From the NCBI GenBank assembly GCA_019022655.1, contig JAFJYI010000155.1:1674001-1738000 (forward strand): 64,000 nt of DNA, given 5' to 3'. This document shows, one piece after another, positions 47,748-59,460 of the stretch. The notes below the pieces were generated by a model. The model did not search any database. It was not told where the DNA came from and saw only the letters and a program-made list of their open reading frames with translations. The DNA comes from Acacia acuminata. Taxonomy: Eukaryota > Streptophyta > Magnoliopsida > Fabales > Fabaceae. How positions within the stretch are numbered: the stretch's first letter is position 1; each line of letters starts with the position of its first letter. Position numbers and translations under genes: made by a program.

Positions 47748-48205
47748 CTATTCAGGTAGCTTTGCATGCTTGATAATTCCAATGAGAAGCTTGACTTCAA
47801 GCTTACCTAAGACCTCTGAAAGCGTGAGCCTTTGAGAAGGTTCTGTACAGAGCATTCCCTTAATCAAATCTTTGGCTGATTTAGAAATGTGATCCCAAGG
47901 TTCAGATGGGAACCTCAAGTCAGCCGCTTTAACAGCTTCAAAGATCCGCTGCAAGTACCTCTGGAGCTATATAGAATGGACTCCCTACTAACCCATGCAA
48001 ACTTTGTCCTGCTTAAGCAAAAATCAATTGAAGCAAATGAATCGGTTCCATTTTAAGGGAAAAGATAAGATCGCAAAGGAATAATACTCTTCCAAGGAAG
48101 TGAATAATACAAGTACTGGCTTGATGTAAGTTGCAAGTCCAAAATCCGCCAATTTAATTGGAGATGAGGAGGATCTTGTTGCCCCTAACCTAAGCGCCGC
48201 CAAGA
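47748..48205 (-). pseudogene. Captured Ser/Thr kinase fragment (PEPRK2/CDPK-like)
   Basis: The minus strand gives the DFG segment SSSPIKLADFGLATYIKP (48180-48115), an AT-rich intron (about 48114-48010), and then the activation and APE segment GQSLHGLVGSPFYIAPEVLA (48008-47949). It continues IFEAVKAADLRFPSEPWDHI and SAKDLIKGMLCTEPSQRLTL (47948-47790), the end of the C-lobe. The sequence resembles PEP carboxylase kinase-related kinases; this is a motif-based guess without a search. The N-lobe and catalytic loop are missing. The donor after KP lacks one G of the expected AGGT, and a shift follows VLA, so the fragment is not a working kinase. Confidence 0.82.
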
Positions 48206-49370
48206 ACATAAGGATTTTTCAAATGTGCAGACTCCTTTGTGTCCAATCTTGTTTCACTTAGATTTGCTACTTTGAAACAACTGTAAGAAGTTGAAGGTTC
48301 CAAACCATTGTTGCTCTTAGAAAGATCCATGCCACTGTTTTGGTCCTCAAACAAACCCAAATACATATTGGGAGGAATTTCCCAAATAGTTCTATGGAAG
48401 TAACTTCAAACCAAAAAAGCTCAACGCCTACGTCAACCTTGATTTCTTTTCCACACTGCCATCCACCAAATCCTGCTTCAGAGTCAAAACCCTTGAAAAA
48501 GCTGAACTTGGCAGGTGTTTAAACAAAGACAAACCGTAATCTACACGATCACGGGGAGCTTGATATATAGGAGAGTAAACAATAGAACTTAAAAAACCAA
48601 ACAAACAAAAATTGACCCTGTGGCAAGGAAGACTTGTCTGCCTTTGACGGCTAATTAAGAGAAGAAGAATTTCCCCCTCTTCAGAAAGATAACAATCGAA
48701 CAGATCACAAGTTACAAACTTTCCCCACCCAAAATTATGCAAAACATTTTTATTTAGACTAAGTAACGCCCATTACAACACAAGTCCTCCATTTAGTCTC
48801 AAGCAAAAGCACTCTTCAATCGACACTCCCGTTTGCTATTCGGATCTAATAATTAATTTATTTTCCAAATGAAAGCACAAAATAGAAATAAAGATGAAGA
48901 AATCAGAGAAAGCAAACTGAAAATCGAAGGAAAACACTAGAAATTAAAGACCAACCTCGAAAACCCAAAGATCCGATGACCCAAAGCTTTGTCTCTCTGA
49001 AGATGAACAGCGAAAACAACCCTGACTAGTGGCGAACGGCGACCGGAAGTGAAGAATGACCCCAAAGTTCTAACCTTGCGAACAAAATGGAGACCCGGAA
49101 GATTAGGGCTCAAGCGAGCACCTAAAACTTGCGAAGAGGAGGAAGAGTGAGAGATCATCGTCCGTCGAAGAGGAAGCCAAGCAACAAACGGAAGTGAAGA
49201 ATGAAGTAAGAGCTCCGACATTTCAAGGCAAATCAGCAAGGGCGAGGGCGGGGCGTGGCTAGCGGCAGTCTGGATTGTGAAATTAGGGCACGAGGCGGAA
49301 ATGGAAGAGGCGAGGAGCAAATGTGAGGCGAAAAGAGAGCGAGGCGTTGGAATTTCACCACTAAAACGCC
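48206..49370 (-). other. Possible further captured host sequence in CACTA C
   Basis: Minus-strand frames (48330-48210 with GLFEDQNSGMDLSKSN, and 49386-48937) have coding-like composition but no recognised domain. They would lie upstream of the kinase exons in the same sense, so they may be 5' exons or leader of the same captured gene. Confidence 0.4.
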
Positions 49371-49450
49371 TTTTCGGTGGCGACAAAAAATTGTCGCCAT
49401 TAAAAGTTCACTTTTAGTGGCGACAATTTTTTGTCGCCAAAAAAGTAAAA
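49365..49450. repeat. Internal CACTA C-type palindrome cluster
   Basis: A perfect long inverted pair around TTAGTGGCGACAATTTTTTG and its partner lies well inside the element. The following 700 bases (49451-50150) are AT-rich and empty. Confidence 0.75.
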
Positions 49451-50151
49451 TTTTGAAAAAAATTTATTTTTGATTTCAAAAATAGTTAAAAATAAAATAA
49501 AATATATTAGAATATTATCAATTTCTAAAAATTAGCAACACTATATCACTCTCTTCCACTTCTTTTTATTTTAGGAAAGGTAAAAGAATAAGACGATAAA
49601 AATTAAAAGGATAAATATTTATCAAATTATGAAATCGAATCTAATATCATAATATGATAAAGAATAGAATAAATCTTTCATAGAAAGATGAGCCGAGAAT
49701 CCGTAAGCCATCGGACTATTACTCTAATAATTTTTTATATCTATTCCATACTTTTACATGAATTGATACTCCATATTTATAGATAAAAATATAACAATCA
49801 CTCCCTAAAAATACTCCTTTTTTTATCCCATTAATCCACGATGCAGATAATGGAAGTAAATACCTAAATAAATATTATTTTAATTTGCAACTAACCAACT
49901 CACTAATCCTAAACTTAAGGACCACTAAAAAAATAAGAAAATGTCCTAAATAAAATAATAAATATCTAAAATTATATTAATAAATATTGATTCCTAAAAT
50001 CTCTAACTAATCTGTTACTCTATTACAAATTCTTTTTATCTCACAATAATCAAAAAAATTAGTTTATTTTTCACAAGAAATTACACCAATAAACATATTT
50101 ATTGTATAAATATCATAAGTAAAAAAAAAAACTAAAATTAAAAAAAAAAAA

Positions 50152-50452
50152 GACTTTTGGCGGCGACACTATGTCGCCGCTGAAACACTCTTCGGTGGCG
50201 ACATATGAGAGTCGCCGCTGAAAACTATCACTTTTAGCGGCGACAAAAATTGTCGCCTGAAAATCATACTTTCAGCGGCAACAACATAATGTCGCCGCTG
50301 AAAGTCATACTTTCGTGGCGACAACTTTTGTCGCCGCCGAAAGTCAATACTTTCGATGGCGACTCTATTGTCACCAGCTGAAAGTCATACTTTCAGCGGC
50401 GACATTTAAAGTCGCCGCAAAATCGCCACGGAAAGTCTCTTTTTTTGTAGTG
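50152..50452. repeat. Right subterminal array and terminus of CACTA C
   Basis: GGCGGCGACA, GTCGCCGCTGAAA and TTTCAGCGGCGACA words alternate up to the terminus TTTTTTTGTAGTG. Confidence 0.88.
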
Positions 50453-50804
50453 CGACTATGTGTTATATTTAGGTATTTAGGACATAAAAATAACTTTGTT
50501 TTATATTAAAGAACGGAAATATTGTCTATGAAGGATGTAAATTTTCACACTATTTATAATTTGAGACCCATATAAGTCCTACTTTTTTTGTTAAAAAAAG
50601 AAAATATTCATGTCATTTATGTTTTTACTTCGTTAATTCTTTTTATGCTTCCGATAAAAAAAAATCTTTTTATGTTTACAATTTATTATTTTTAATCAAC
50701 TATAGGAAAATCCATCCTTTTTATTTTAACTCACATGTCATCCCCTCAGTCGGGCTTTCGATCCATTTTCCATTTTGTAGGGAAAACGGAGCTAGAGGAA
50801 AAAG

Positions 50805-51678
50805 TAGGGCTGAGCAAGAAACCCATAATCCGGTGAGCCCGCCCACAATCCAGGTGTAATTGGGCCACTTTTAGCCCGCCCAAAAAACCCATAATGGGTT
50901 GGGTTAAAACCCGCTCATTTAAAAATTAAATGGGCGGGCTATGGGTACACCTTCGGGTTGCCCATACCCGCCCATTAAGTGTTTTTATTTTATTTTATTA
51001 GTTACCTAACCCTAATAGCTATTGACTCTGACTTTCTTTCTATATTTGCCTATTCAACTAGCGAGTCGTCACGACTGACCAGAACAAGAGAATTAGAGTT
51101 TGTAATCTTCGTGGGTCGGCATTTGTAGACGTCTTCTTCATCCCCTGAACTAGAACGAGAGAGCAAGCCAAGGTCGTACTATCTAAATGTTATTTCATTA
51201 AATTCTCATTGATTCGTTCCTCCATCTCTACTTTTTTTTCTCCTTTAAATTTATGTGGTCCGGGTTTTGTTTCCAAAAGAATTAATTTTTATTATTTAAA
51301 TCAATCTTTTAGCTAACACACCACGTCCCAAATAATCCAAATGATTTGAATATCTTGAATATGTGAAAGTTGTCATAAATGGTAAAACCCAATCCCAATC
51401 TTTTTTATCATATGCGTTTGACAAGAATCGATGATGCATCAAAACAACGTAAAAGGCTCTCTTTATTGTTTAATGCTTATGTATGTCTTTTTCTTTCAAA
51501 AAATAAACAAGTTAAATATAAATGGGTTACCCAAAACCCAGTGAAACCCGCCTATTTATATGCTAACCCATTTACACGGGTGTAAATGGGTTGAGGTATG
51601 GGTATGGGTTAGCCCATACCCATTTAAAGTTAAATGGACGGGCTATGGGTTGCCCAACCCGCCCATTGCGCTGCCCTA
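50805..51678. mobile_element. Non-autonomous hAT element
   Basis: Terminal repeats TAGGGCTGAGCAA and, reverse-complemented, TAGGGCAGCGCAA enclose 874 bp. A perfect 8-bp duplication GGAAAAAG lies at 50797-50804 and 51679-51686. Subterminal words of GGGCGGGC/AACCCGCCC type are typical of hAT. There is no transposase; short frames such as 51379-51585 carry no domain. Confidence 0.93.
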
Positions 51679-51945
51679 GGAAAAAGGTTGAAAACAGAAA
51701 TATTAAAGGGAAAAAAACTGAAAAAAATTATATGTACGGTACTAACAACAAATATGACTTTATTTATTATTATTTGTGTAAATTACTCCCTCCTCTCCTT
51801 ATTAGAAGAGTAAGTGGGTTGTTTTTATTAGTCAAAGAAAACTAAATAAGCTATTTAATGGTAACATATATCACATGTCATTATATCATATATTAATTTA
51901 TATATCAAATAAATTAGTTTAAAAGATAATAAATATAAATATAGT

Positions 51946-52028
51946 ATTACCTTTGGTCCTAAACATAGGATATGGTTTATAGTGCAAATTATACTACAAA
52001 CTACGTTTTATATTTAGAACCGGATGAA
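51946..52028. mobile_element. Possible small Stowaway-like MITE
   Basis: An imperfect inverted pair (TTTGGTCCTAAACATAGGAT and the complement of TTTATATTTAGAACCGGAT) of about 80 bp resembles Stowaway ends, but the flanking TA duplication is not clean. Confidence 0.35.
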
Positions 52029-52056
52029 TACCTCTTCCTCTTCCTCTTCCTCATGT
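52029..52056. repeat. CTTCCT microsatellite
   Basis: Four consecutive CTCTTC units. Confidence 0.8.
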
Positions 52057-52090
52057 ATCTTTCGAATTTTGATGAAATCTAGGCCTTGGG

Positions 52091-52257
52091 TTGGATTTCT
52101 CTCCTAATCTTTTTCTCATTATCTTTCATCATCTTTATATCATATCCGTCCAATCAATCACAATACTACTTTAACTTCTCTCTCCTCTTCCTAATCAACG
52201 GCCCAGATGAGGTATGTGAGAGAAAAGGAGAAAAGAGATCATGAGAAAATCCTCTCC
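52091..52257 (+). mobile_element. Second copy of the small MITE
   Basis: Reverse-complement match to the Copia-split MITE at 39906/44900, including ATATCCGTCCAATCAATCAC and AATCAACGGCCCAGAT. This uninterrupted copy shows the joined arrangement. Confidence 0.75.
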
Positions 52258-52379
52258 CGCCTTTGAGGGCAACTTTTTCTAAAGTCTGTCTCAAACGTAC
52301 AATGAAGCAGAAAGCATTAACATGGCAAGACAAATAAAAAAATTTAAATTAAACCATGGAATTAACAAGAATATATGAA

Positions 52380-52600
52380 TCATTTATAAGAAAAATAAGG
52401 GAATTCACTATTAAATAAGGGCATTCACAAGATAAATAAAGATATTTACAAAATAACTAAAGAGATTCACAAGATAAATAAGAATCTAAGGAGTTAACAC
52501 TATTTTAGTGATTCACAAAATAAATAATGAAATTCAAAAGAGGTGAGGACATATATAAAATAAATAAGAGAATTTATTAAATAAATAAGTTTTCAAATTC
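52380..52600. repeat. Degenerate 28-30 bp tandem repeat
   Basis: Variants of GATTCACAAGATAAATAAG occur six to eight times in succession. The sequence around 52601-53150 shows no gene. Confidence 0.65.
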
Positions 52601-53159
52601 TTTCTTTTCCCATAACCTCATGGGAGTACAGGACAAATAAAACAATTTTTAAAACAGCAATGCGACAATACACAAAACAACAATAAAGTGACACTAACCC
52701 CTAAATCCAGGGATGAAGCAGTGCACTGCAACACGGCACGCGTGCTTCCCGGAAAGAGGAATAAGAAACTGAAACAAAATATAAAAATATGAGTGAGGCA
52801 TTTGCTCATCTGAGTCTGAAGAACTCGTTTGAAGAGATAGCAAATTCTAAAGCTTCCATTTTTGGGACCTTTGCTTGTGAGAGCTATTTCTTTCGATCCA
52901 GGTTATTAATTATTTCTTCTCTTTTACTTGTTTCCCTTCATTTTTCACAGAAACTTTATTTGCTGTTTTCTTCTCCTAGTCGTAGCTATTGATTATATTC
53001 AATCTCCTTACTGAGCTACCATACTGTCGTTGATCTCATAATACTCAAACATTTGGAATTTTTTATACTTAAACTTCAAAGGTATACTATGGCTGGACCT
53101 GATGATCTATTGTCTTAATTTTATTTTGAACCAAGGCGCTGCAGTGAAGTTCGACGAAA

Positions 53160-53566
53160 CTGACTGACAAGGAGCTCAGAGACACGAGCAGAGAGACAAT
53201 GGACGGCGAGCCATACCCACGACGGAGAGGGACTAAGGAGCACAAAGATTCCGGCGATGTGCATTGAGCGAATCAAACGAATTTGGGGCTTAGGGACTTT
53301 TTAGGGCAGAAGAAGTGAAGAACACGAGCAGCATCGGTTGTTCAGCCTCTCTTCTTTTGTTTGATTTTATTTTTGTAATTTCCTGTTCTGACCACTTGAC
53401 TCTCTGATTCTAACTAAATAATCTCTTGTAATTAATGAACTCCAGTTAACTAAAATTGTCTCCAGGTTTTTGAGAGAGAAGACTATCACATGGCGTATTC
53501 TCTGTTTTCATAATCCACTTGCTTGATCCCACCGATGTCCAGTTTAACCAACATTTTTCTTAAATT
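53160..53566 (+). other. Upstream segment of the TNL gene shared with its pseudogene
   Basis: This block (ACAAGGAGCTCAGAGACACG through GATCCCACCGATGTCCAGTT) is duplicated at 38541-38946 with about 90 percent identity by eye. It marks one end of the segmental duplication and probably contains promoter or leader sequence of the receptor gene. Confidence 0.7.
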
Positions 53567-53638
53567 GTTACGGTTATGTGTTTTCACTAAAAAATTCTGC
53601 TTGTTTCTTCCTGTAGTGTTCGTCGGATTCTTTTTTCA

Positions 53639-53697
53639 ATGGCTAAAACTCAAGAGAACCTACTTCTATGGGGAATATTTTTGGTGGCTATAGTGTG
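53639..53697 (+). CDS. Candidate alternative first exon of the TNL
   Basis: ATG at 53639 opens 19 codons with a hydrophobic stretch (LLLWGIFLVAIV), followed by the donor GTACGT. It ends in phase 2, exactly like the downstream first exon, and would splice to 54218 in frame. It may be an alternative start or an older first exon; no transcript evidence is available here. Confidence 0.4.
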
Positions 53698-54023
53698 GTA
53701 CGTATAAAGAACGCCATGTCTGCCACAATAGCTAAAGCCTAGAAGTTTCCTTGAAAATGAAAAAAATAAAGATTAACAATAATACACCTTCAACATGTGC
53801 AGTTTTATTGACTATAACTTGTACTAAAATAAATAAAGTTGTTGGGTAGACTTGACTAGTTGCCTTGATCCTCGGCAACTTCGTCCCACTTTCGATATAT
53901 TTCTGTATGATCTCTTTATTACGTTTAATCAAGAACCACCATATCATTTCAGTAAGGCTGATAAACAAGGACTTAGTTTCAGGTTGCTGAAAGCTGAAGG
54001 TTGAAGGAAGAAACTACAATCAC

Positions 54024-57000
54024 ATGGATGCAACCCTTTCTTTAGTGCTCTTCGAAGCTGTATTGATTTTGCTGGCTATAGCAATTTCTAAAGTTATCAG
54101 ATTAATCTCTCCACTTGATGATAGGTAACATCTTCTATAAATGGTCCCATACTCTTTATTCTGTTGTCCGTTCTACTGATAGCCCATTATTAATTCATGA
54201 TTTATTTCCATATGTAGTTGTAAAGATGTTGTTGATTCTATTCCCACGGTTTCTCCTCCTTCTCATATCATTGCTGCTCCTCCTGCAATCAAGTATGACG
54301 TCTTTCTTAGTTTTAGAGGGGAAGACACCCGTGATACTTTCTCAAGTTCTCTCTATGAAGCACTTTGCAACGCAAACATTCATACTTTTATGGATCATAA
54401 GCTCCACAAAGGACAGGATATTGGACCAATTCTTTTGAAAACAATAAAGGAATCACAGATATCTTTGATTATTTTCTCCAAAGATTATGCTTCTTCAACA
54501 TGGTGTATGGATGAGCTCGTTCATATTATGAAATGTAAGGATAAATACGGAAGAATTGTTATCCTTGTTTTCTACCACGTAGATCCCTCAAATATTCGCA
54601 AACAGAATGGGAGTTTTGGAGATGGATTTGCTAAGCTTAAGTTTAGATTTGAGCACAACCTAGAAAAAGTGCAGGAGTGGAAAAATTCATTGATCCAATC
54701 AACAAAACTCTCTGGGTGGGATTCAAAGAATATCAGGTAGCCAGCTTCTACTCATTCTTCACTTATATATTATTTTCTTTGGACAATAAACATGATCATT
54801 GTTTTATTTTATATTTGTGCTAGGCCAGAATCCAAACTTATTAAAAAGATTGTCAAAGATATTTTGAGCAAATTGAATACCAAGTCATCATTTCATGTTG
54901 AAGGATTAGTTGGGATTGATCATCAGATTCAAAAAATTGAAGAGCTACTAAGTGAAGCTCGCATTGTTGGAATATGGGGCATGGGTGGTATAGGTAAGAC
55001 CACTCTTGCTAGAGCTGTATTTCACAAGTTGAAAGAACAATTTGAAGCTTTCTCCTTTATTGGAAATGTGAGAGAACAAATTGCAAGAATTGGATTAGAT
55101 GAATTACAGAAAAGGTGCCTTGAAGAATTATTAAAAGATGATGATATTAACGCTTACAATTTAAAATCCACTTTTGTGAAAAGTAGGCTTTATTGTATAA
55201 AAATTCTTCTGATACTTGATGATATCAATAATTCTATAGCAATTGAAGATTTAATCAAAGTATGTGATTGGTTTGGGGAAGGAAGTAGAATTATTATCAC
55301 ATCAAGAGACATGCAAGTGCTTAAGAATACTTCTGCATCTACAACATATCATGTTCCGCAATTGGATTTCCATCAAGCCCTTCGCCTCTTTAGTTTGAAA
55401 GCTTTTAAGCAAAATGAGCCATCAAAAAGCTATTTGGAGTTATCAAAGTGGGTAGTGGATTATTGTGAAGGAAATCCATTAGCTCTAATAGTATTGGGTT
55501 GCTTTCTTCATGGTAGAGGAAAAGAAGAGTGGGAAAGTGCTATGAAAAAACTAAATCAAACTCTTCTCAAGGACATTTTTAATGTGTTGAAATTGAGTTT
55601 TGATGGACTTGATGACACACAGAAGAATTTATTTCTCGATCTAGCATTTTTCTTAAATGAAGCTTGGAGTATTTCTCTAGAAGATTGTGCAAGACGCATA
55701 TATGATTCTTCTGCACATATTGAGATAGCTGTACTTATAGAGAGATCCCTTGTTTCAATGGATGAAAATGGTGATATTGACATGCATGCTCTTCTAATGG
55801 ACATGGGCCTTGAAATTTCTAGACAACAATTAATATCTAACCCTGAAAAACCCATTCGACTATGGAGGCATGAGGATATTTATCATCTTTTCCACAATGA
55901 CAAGGTAATAATTTATTTTTATTATATTATTTATTCTCTTAATATTGTATTCCCTTGTAGTGTGTATTTGTTTTCAACAATTTATTTATTTATAGTAGAA
56001 TAAAATGACTTGTTTGAATAAAGTTCCCAAAAGCGTATTTATCATTTAGAGTTTTCTAAAAGAAATATATTTAATTGTCCTATCTGGTGCTTTTTGATCA
56101 CTTTCTACATATTAATAATGTTTCCCCATAATTTGATCACTAGGGCGCCGAGGAAGTCCAATGCTTTTCATTAGACATGATCAAAATAGGACTATTGTGA
56201 GATGTAGGCGCGTGCATGCTTTTACAATAGTAAAGAAGTTAAGTTATTAAAAGTACAAATTATTTGAAAGTTGAAAAAAATCAAATGTTAAAGCGAGGGC
56301 TATAACATGGTCTACATGGTTTCCGGCTTCATATCCATTAAATGACATCAATGTTTGATGTCTTTTAATTTGGTCTCTCTTTTGGCTTTAGTTCATGCTT
56401 TTCTGATTAAAAGTTTTATCATGACTAGTGTTTTAAATGGATATTTTCTTTTATAATTATATTAATTAAAGATCTACACATGCATGGAGCTAATTAATTA
56501 ATTTATAAATAGAGATCAGATATATTTGATTCTACTACAGTATTTTTGGTCACTTTTTAAAGCAATGATAATTGTATTTCCATTTATTTGCTATTACTAG
56601 GGAATAGAAGCAATTCGATGCTTGTCATTAGACTTGAGCAAGATAAGAAGGAGGACTACATGGAGGGCTAGTAATTTTCGGAAGATGTATAATTTAATAT
56701 TCCTTATACTTTACAAGTCTGATAAGAGAAAGCCTTCAGAGTTGACTATTTGCGACAATTTGGATTATCTTTATGAAGAACTGAAGTTATTTATTTGGGA
56801 AGAATATCCATTTCCTCATGTGCCATTGCATTTTTGCTCGAGAATCTTATTACGCTTAGCATGTCTAATAGTAATATCGTACAACTTTGGAACGGAAATC
56901 AGGTACACATCATTTTTGGCAACAAACATTGACCAAATATTTGCTTTACTATCTTTAAATTGATGGTTAAATATAGTAGTTGTACTTTTTGCAGGAAATC

Positions 57001-58184
57001 CTATCCATCGTCTAAATGAATTGACTTATTATTTTTAAATTTTACATACATATAGTTATGCAATTTATTTGACAATGCTTTGTTTTTTCCAGCATTTTCC
57101 AAATCTAAAGGAAATCAGTCTGGAGAATTCAAAACATGTAACGACACTCCCAGATCTCTCTCAGGCCCCTAAGATTAAAAGTTTGTATCTTAATGGTTGT
57201 GTAAATTTGGATCAAATCTACTCTTCAACAGTCTTAGGCAATCTTGCCTATATATCGGTAGGAAATGATGGGCCAAGGCAAATAAACATTGGGGGAAGTA
57301 TGAAAGGGACAAGGTCAAGGTTAGTAATGGTGTTCAATTATTTGGATCTTGACAAGTTGTCATGGATTAAAGTGAGAATGAAGGTGTTAGTAGATGGCGA
57401 CATCATATGTAGTGTTGGATTCAAACGTGTGGAAATCCCATTGGCAGGGATAGTAGAATGGAGATATTTACTTCCATTTGTGAGAAAAGTTGGATTGTTA
57501 GAGGGTTCAATTGAGTATGGGCATGAGTTCAGGCAACATTTTGACTATGACTATGACTGTTGTTATTATTATTGGTTTCCTGGTGATGTTGGAGTTAGAA
57601 TGATGGTGAGGAGGAAGGGTGAGGGGGAGGGGGAGTTAATGGAACCTAGAGGAGGGGAGGAGGAGGAGTTAACGAGAGAAATGATTAATGATCATCAAAC
57701 ATCAATGGAAGCTAGAGAAGGAGAAGGAGAAGGAGAAGGAGGAGAAGAAGAGGAAGAGGATGAGGAGTCAATGAGGGAATGTTATTGTGGTGGTAGTAAC
57801 AGTAGTTGTAATGATACAATATTCACAAGAGTTCCCCGTAGTATCACTCGCTGGTCATTACTGAGGGAATTGACATTAAGGAAGAGTGATATGGTTGAAG
57901 ACAGCATCACTTGCTGGTCATTGTTGAGTCAATTAAGATTAAGAAAGAGCAATATGGTTGAAGATTCATTAATCCTCAATTCACTTTCATCACTCTCTCA
58001 TGCTTCTTGCAAACCTCTCTTGCATCAAACGCTCTCCCTCCACATTCCGCCATCCGCTTTCACTGACACTGATGATTATCATTTCTGTGTCCTATATGAT
58101 TATTGTCGGTTCTCCTATCATGTTGGTAGTTATCCGTTTCGTGATCGTGATTATGACTTCGTTGTTGAGTATATACACTTCTAA
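54024..58184 (+). CDS. TIR-NBS-LRR immune receptor, five exons, one frameshift
   Basis: Exons are 54024-54124, 54218-54736, 54824-55904, 56601-56902 and 57093-58184, all with GT-AG borders. Exon 1 encodes a hydrophobic leader. The TIR domain (about residues 59-205) has DVFLSFRGEDTRDTF and SSTWCMDEL with the catalytic glutamate. The NB-ARC has a P-loop GMGGIGKTT (259), kinase-2 LLILDDIN, GSRIIITSRD, GNPLALIVLG and FDGLDDTQKN. The MHD motif reads MHA (527-529). The LRR part is short (NLKEISLENS, TLPDLSQAPKIKSLYLNGC), followed by a long C-terminal region with an acidic EGEGEGEGG run. The exons total 3095 nt. One base missing near 56839 shifts the frame, and restoring the count would give 1031 residues. 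TNLs act as NADase-type pathogen sensors; this copy is either a recent pseudogene or carries a sequencing error. Confidence 0.85.
56144..56205 (+). pseudogene. Vestigial duplicate LRR exon in TNL intron 3
   Basis: After an acceptor-like ACTAG, the sequence GAEEVQCFSLDM parallels the real exon 4 start GIEAIRCLSLDL at 56601, then reaches a stop. It is a dead exon duplicate within the intron. Confidence 0.65.
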
Positions 58185-58705
58185 TTTTTCTTAATTATCA
58201 TTTAAATTTCGTAGATCACAAGAATTATTATTCATTTAAATTTGTCTTATTTATTTATAATGAACAAATTGTTAATCTCACTGTGGCATTACAATAACCT
58301 CTTGATGTGTGCGTTACTACTCTATGCTTATGAATTGTTCGGAAACAAAACAACTAGAGAGACAACTATTTTTTCTTACTAAGCGAGCTATTACATTGGT
58401 AGCGCGCTTATTCATTAATCATGTCCATCGATTTATGAATATTAAATTAAAATTAAAATTATTATATTTTATAATATAAAATTTGTTTTATTCGGCACAT
58501 ATAAACTGTGCAAATTATAATGATATTTTATAAGATATTACATTTAAACCCTTCATTTTTTGATCCAAGGATAGAGAAGAAATTTTAAAAGGAAAGGGAG
58601 GAGGAGGATTATGAGAGGATTCAAATGCGTTTATAGATTCTCCTACATATCATATTGCTATTTTGGGCTGCGACCCAGAAATGGCCCAATTGATTGGGTT
58701 GAATC
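58185..58705. other. TNL 3' flank, no gene
   Basis: AT-rich sequence that must contain the TNL 3' untranslated region; AATAAT and TATAATAT words occur but no clear polyadenylation site could be assigned. Confidence 0.4.
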
Positions 58706-59244
58706 TAGAGCCGTCAAAACGGGCCGGGCCCGTTTAGCCCATCATATTTTTTTCTTTTTTTTTTAAAAAATGTTGAGTCCCATATTGATGTCTTATAACA
58801 ATGTAGAGTCTTAAAAATTTTAAACTAATATATTAATATTGAATCCCACTATAAACTATGTTCATGTCCCTTCATTCTTAACTTGACCATAATTTATGTA
58901 TATTTTTGCTTTTTATATTTTATGTAAGTTATTTTAGAACATAATTTGTTTTTTATTATGAATTCGTAAATGCTTATTTGTTGGATGATTGTGTTTTTTG
59001 GATATAAATGTTGACAACATTTATTTGATAAATTAGATGATTTATGTTGTAATTTAGAGCTTTAATTGTTGTAATTTACTAATTATATTTGTGTGAAAAA
59101 CACGGAGAAAAATAATTAAAATTTAGAATAATAATTTCCAGGTCCTATTGCCTACTGGCCTGGTGCTCTCGGGCGGGCTTTAAAAAACAGGTATTTTTCT
59201 TACTCCAGTCCCGATGGGCGGGCCGGCCCCGATTGACGGCTCTA
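58706..59244. mobile_element. Non-autonomous hAT element
   Basis: Perfect terminal repeats TAGAGCCGTCAA enclose 539 bp. The 8-bp duplication GTTGAATC is intact at 58698-58705 and 59245-59252. GGGCCGGGCCC words lie inside both ends. No coding region. Confidence 0.94.
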
Positions 59245-59392
59245 GTTGAATCCCACTCGTCATTCCTTATTAATTAAAAAGAAAAACTGTATCAAAAAAA
59301 AAAAAAAATTTAAAAAAAAGAAAAAGAAAAAAGGAAAAAGAGTACCAAACAAGCAAAGACTAAAGACACAAACTGTGATACTCCTATGATCC

Positions 59393-59460
<68 letters not shown>

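Larger units (their letters stand above)
46682..50452 (-). mobile_element. Non-autonomous CACTA element C with captured kinase gene pieces
   Basis: The left end reads CTACAAAAAAAATTGAC and the right end TTTTTTTGTAGTG to 50452. Both are flanked by CGA (46679-46681 and 50453-50455), so the duplication is intact and the first two bases (CA) of the left terminus are lost. Subterminal words are GGCGACAAAAGTCGCC palindromes, a third specificity group. There is no transposase; the interior carries fragments of a host protein kinase gene on the minus strand. Confidence 0.85.

Noticed and set aside
57500..57790. Acidic Glu/Gly run as a separate gene
   Set aside because: It lies in one continuous frame with the preceding LRR exon of the TNL.
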